NCBI RefSeq assembly: GCF_011440305.1
Contig: NZ_JAAOIW010000006.1
Coordinates: 310,001-374,000, forward strand
Length of the DNA stretch: 64,000 bases
Origin: Paenibacillus agricola
GTDB taxonomy: Bacteria; Bacillota; Bacilli; Paenibacillales; NBRC-103111
Direction: 5' to 3'
Below, one piece after another: positions 62,139-64,000 of this stretch (the stretch's first letter is position 1; the number at the start of each line of letters is the position of its first letter). The notes beneath the pieces are model-generated. The model had not been told where the DNA came from. It saw only the letters and a program-made list of their open reading frames with translations, and made no database searches. Both the position numbers and the translations under genes were made by a program.

Positions 62139-62342
62139 ATGAGTTTATCCAACTGCCAAGGCTGCGGAGTTCTGCACATACAGCAAAAAAATGTTTTGTG
62201 TAATGACTGCTTAAAGCAATATATAGAAGAAACTCATATAATAAAAGATTTTTTGTATAATCATCCCCATGCCAATGTGATGGATTTAGTTAATGAAACG
62301 GGGTTTTCATTAAAAAAAGTAAAAGAGCTGGTCAACTGGTAA
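62139..62342 (+). CDS. Small zinc-ribbon protein, YvyF-like (flagellar-operon type)
   Basis: A 67-residue protein starting at ATG 62139. Zinc-ribbon Cys pairs (CQGCG near 6-10 and CNDC near 21-24) are followed by a winged-helix-like segment (HPHANVMDLVNETGFSLKKVKELVNW). The pattern resembles the YvyF (TIGR03826) proteins normally found near flagellar and competence genes. No flagellar genes are nearby here. Confidence 0.65.
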   Translation: MSLSNCQGCGVLHIQQKNVLCNDCLKQYIEETHIIKDFLYNHPHANVMDLVNETGFSLKKVKELVNW

Positions 62343-62452
62343 TCCTGTGCAAGCAGGTAGCTGGAGGACGGCTTTTTTTGTTTATACATGAAAAAGAAGA
62401 CCAAGCATGTCGATGGATCCGACTGCCTAGTCCCCTTGTGTGGACATCCATG

Positions 62453-63031
62453 CTAAAGCGTATGAGCTTCCTTGCGTTTTGATGCATAACATTTACGGCA
62501 TACAGGCAAGTAGCTTTCATTGCCGCCGATTTGGATTTGTTCCCCTTCAAACACAGGCCGCCCATCCTTGCAGCGCATATTCATAATCGCTTTTTTATCG
62601 CAGTACCAGCAAACGGTTTTAATTTCTTCAATTTTATCGGCTATGGCCAACAGGTGGTAGCTGCCCTCGAACAATACACCCATAAAGTCTGCACGCAAAC
62701 CATACGCAATTACAGGAATATCCAACGTATCGACAATATCAGCTAGCTGCTGGACCTGGTTCTTAGTTAAAAATTGGGCTTCATCCAATAATATACAATT
62801 GGGCTTTTCGGTGGCAGCAAGCTTGATCATATCGAGTTGATCATCGACGATAAAGGCTTTTTTCTCCATGCCAATCCGTGATGCTACAGTTCCGACACCA
62901 TGCCTGTTATCAATAGAGGGTGTAAAGAGCAGGATTTTTTTGCCTTGCTCCTCATAATTGTGGGCGGTTCTTAATACTTCTATAGATTTGCCGCTATTCA
63001 TTGTACCATATCTAAAATAAAGTTTGGCCAC
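62453..63031 (-). CDS. tdk: Thymidine kinase
   Basis: A 192-residue type II thymidine kinase that phosphorylates thymidine for salvage. I start at GTG 63031, with GGAGAGGA upstream; the longer frame to 63151 is an unsupported extension. P-loop GTMNSGKS (9-16), DEAQF with catalytic Glu84, and a zinc lasso from Cys141, 144, 178 and 181. A hairpin overlapping the stop (AGCATG...CATGCT) followed by a T-rich run on the minus strand is probably its terminator. Confidence 0.94.
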   Translation of the reverse strand: MAKLYFRYGTMNSGKSIEVLRTAHNYEEQGKKILLFTPSIDNRHGVGTVASRIGMEKKAFIVDDQLDMIKLAATEKPNCILLDEAQFLTKNQVQQLADIVDTLDIPVIAYGLRADFMGVLFEGSYHLLAIADKIEEIKTVCWYCDKKAIMNMRCKDGRPVFEGEQIQIGGNESYLPVCRKCYASKRKEAHTL

Positions 63032-63452
63032 GTAGGTAGACAGTCCTCTCCGCTGAAATATGTCCATTATCATAGCACAGGATGCTTTAGAAATGTATAG
63101 GTCCATTATTTGTATATTGGTCGTATAATATAGCGATTGTTGTGAAGCCACTATTATGCCTCGTTGAGGAAGGTATTCTAGCCAAATTTACGGTAGATTA
63201 GCCTGTGTTCTGCTTTTTAATAATCTCATGTTAGGTTTTAACATCCTTAAAAGGGGGAAAAACCGAATAATAGGAACAATTCTTCAGAAAAAGTTAGCTT
63301 TTAATCGAGAATTTGCTATTTTTTAAATTGATATGTTAGGACTCAGATGTTAATATTAAATATATTATCTCTTAAAACGTTATACGATTTATCAGTCAAT
63401 GTCGTTAAACAAGTGTGGAAGTTAACTTTACATGAAAGAAAGGTTGTACAAC
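63032..63452. other. Intergenic region between tdk and gltB
   Basis: A 420-base AT-rich gap with divergent promoters expected. An inverted repeat ATGTTA-N5-TAACAT (63228-63244) is the clearest structure. I could not identify a TnrA-type box or leader RNA with confidence. Confidence 0.4.
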
Positions 63453-64000
63453 ATGAGCAGAAAAGGATTGCCAGCAAAACAAGGTCTTTATGATCCACAG
63501 TTTGAGCATGATGCATGTGGTATCGGATTTGTTGCTAACATTAAGGGAAAGCCTTCCCATGAAATTGTTGGTCAAGCATTGAAAGTTCTCTGTAACCTGG
63601 ATCACCGCGGTGGCCAGGGTAGTGAAAGCAACACTGGGGATGGTGCAGGCATATTGCTGCAAATTCCACATAGCTTTTTTAAAGCGGAATTTGCCCGTGA
63701 ACATATCGAATTGCCTGAACCAGGGCAATATGGTGTGGGCATGGTGTTCCTTCCACAAGACGCAACTGCACGTACTGCCTGTGAGCAGATTCTTGAAGCG
63801 ACCATAACGGAAATCGGGCAAAAGCTAATTGGTTGGAGAACGGTTCCTACGGACAATTCCTCTTTGGGGGATTCCGCCCAATCAGCAGAGCCGTTTGTTC
63901 GTCAAATTTTTATTGGGTCGGCTGTTCAGGGAGCGGATGAATTGACATTTGAGCGCAAGCTTTATGTCATTCGCAAGCTTACAGAAAATGCAGTTCGTTC
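63453..64000 (+). CDS. gltB: Glutamate synthase large subunit, N-terminal part
   Basis: The gene runs off the right edge; about 182 residues are visible. The start (ATG 63453) follows GAAAGG. The class II glutamine-amidotransferase domain begins with a propeptide that ends before Cys22 (EHDACGIGFVANI), the N-terminal nucleophile. Then follow NLDHRGGQGSESNTGDGAGILLQIP and further GltB-like segments. It makes glutamate from glutamine and 2-oxoglutarate; the remainder and the small subunit lie outside. Confidence 0.94.
   Translation, partial: MSRKGLPAKQGLYDPQFEHDACGIGFVANIKGKPSHEIVGQALKVLCNLDHRGGQGSESNTGDGAGILLQIPHSFFKAEFAREHIELPEPGQYGVGMVFLPQDATARTACEQILEATITEIGQKLIGWRTVPTDNSSLGDSAQSAEPFVRQIFIGSAVQGADELTFERKLYVIRKLTENAVR

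Noticed and set aside
63032-63452. TnrA/GltC-type control site before gltB
   Set aside because: I found only a loosely symmetric ATGTTA/TAACAT repeat that does not fit the known TnrA spacing.

Overview
The window looks like chromosome of a Paenibacillus-like member of the Bacillales. The signs are LplB/YtcP-type sugar permeases without their own ATPase, a YesM/YesN two-component pair, large membrane-bound AraC regulators with an extracellular sensor half, TM2 and DUF1904 genes, strong AGGAGG ribosome-binding sites and many U-tailed hairpins. I see no rRNA, tRNA, prophage, complete insertion sequence or CRISPR array.

Layout. 0-5 kb: the 5' end of a secreted stalk-domain gene (minus strand), a cobalamin riboswitch with terminator controlling the cobalt importer cbiMNQO, a 12-unit decamer repeat and an iron-dependent alcohol dehydrogenase. 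5-9.2 kb (minus): a YdcF-like protein and a Fur-controlled siderophore importer (binding lipoprotein plus fused double permease). 9.6-11.6 kb: a large cytoplasmic protein of lectin-like plus FG-GAP-like repeats. 11.9-16.5 kb: a divergent sulfur and redox locus. On the minus strand it has a rhodanese lipoprotein, rhodanese, TusA-like carrier and YeeE/TsuA transporter; on the plus strand a YVTN-propeller lipoprotein and a membrane thioredoxin. 16.8-21.1 kb: a GntR/FCD regulator, a NitT/TauT-type ABC importer and an Asp/Glu-racemase-superfamily enzyme with Gly at both catalytic Cys positions. 21.4-23.6 kb: an aldo-keto reductase and a GH43-like hydrolase.

23.7-44.5 kb is a carbohydrate block. 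Two CUT1-type importers (two permeases plus a lipoprotein each) are preceded by a Cache-AraC regulator and by YesN/YesM respectively; YesN carries a frameshift. Between them lie ThuA-like, SDR, CheY, LacI, TolB-propeller (oligogalacturonate-lyase-like) and LamG genes. A divergent AraC/phytanoyl-CoA-dioxygenase-like pair follows. 44.5-46.2 kb is an SDR/TetR unit with a shared operator-like motif. 46.3-48.9 kb holds small membrane proteins and a decaying stretch with an alpha/beta-hydrolase pseudogene and probably a ribokinase remnant.

48.8-55.7 kb: a reduced c-di-GMP-I riboswitch ahead of an HD-GYP gene, a FAD oxidoreductase with a divergent AraC regulator, and a Cache-GGDEF cyclase. 55.8-62 kb: a zinc dehydrogenase with a ROK fructokinase, then a FadR-type regulator divergent from glcD-glcF, whose promoter overlaps a palindrome. 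62.1-64 kb: a YvyF-like zinc-ribbon protein, thymidine kinase and the start of gltB.

No single locus is clearly a new system. The best candidates for a second look are the racemase-like operon, the divergent sulfur/thioredoxin locus, the c-di-GMP riboswitch that has lost one stem, and the LacI regulon defined by matching palindromes.
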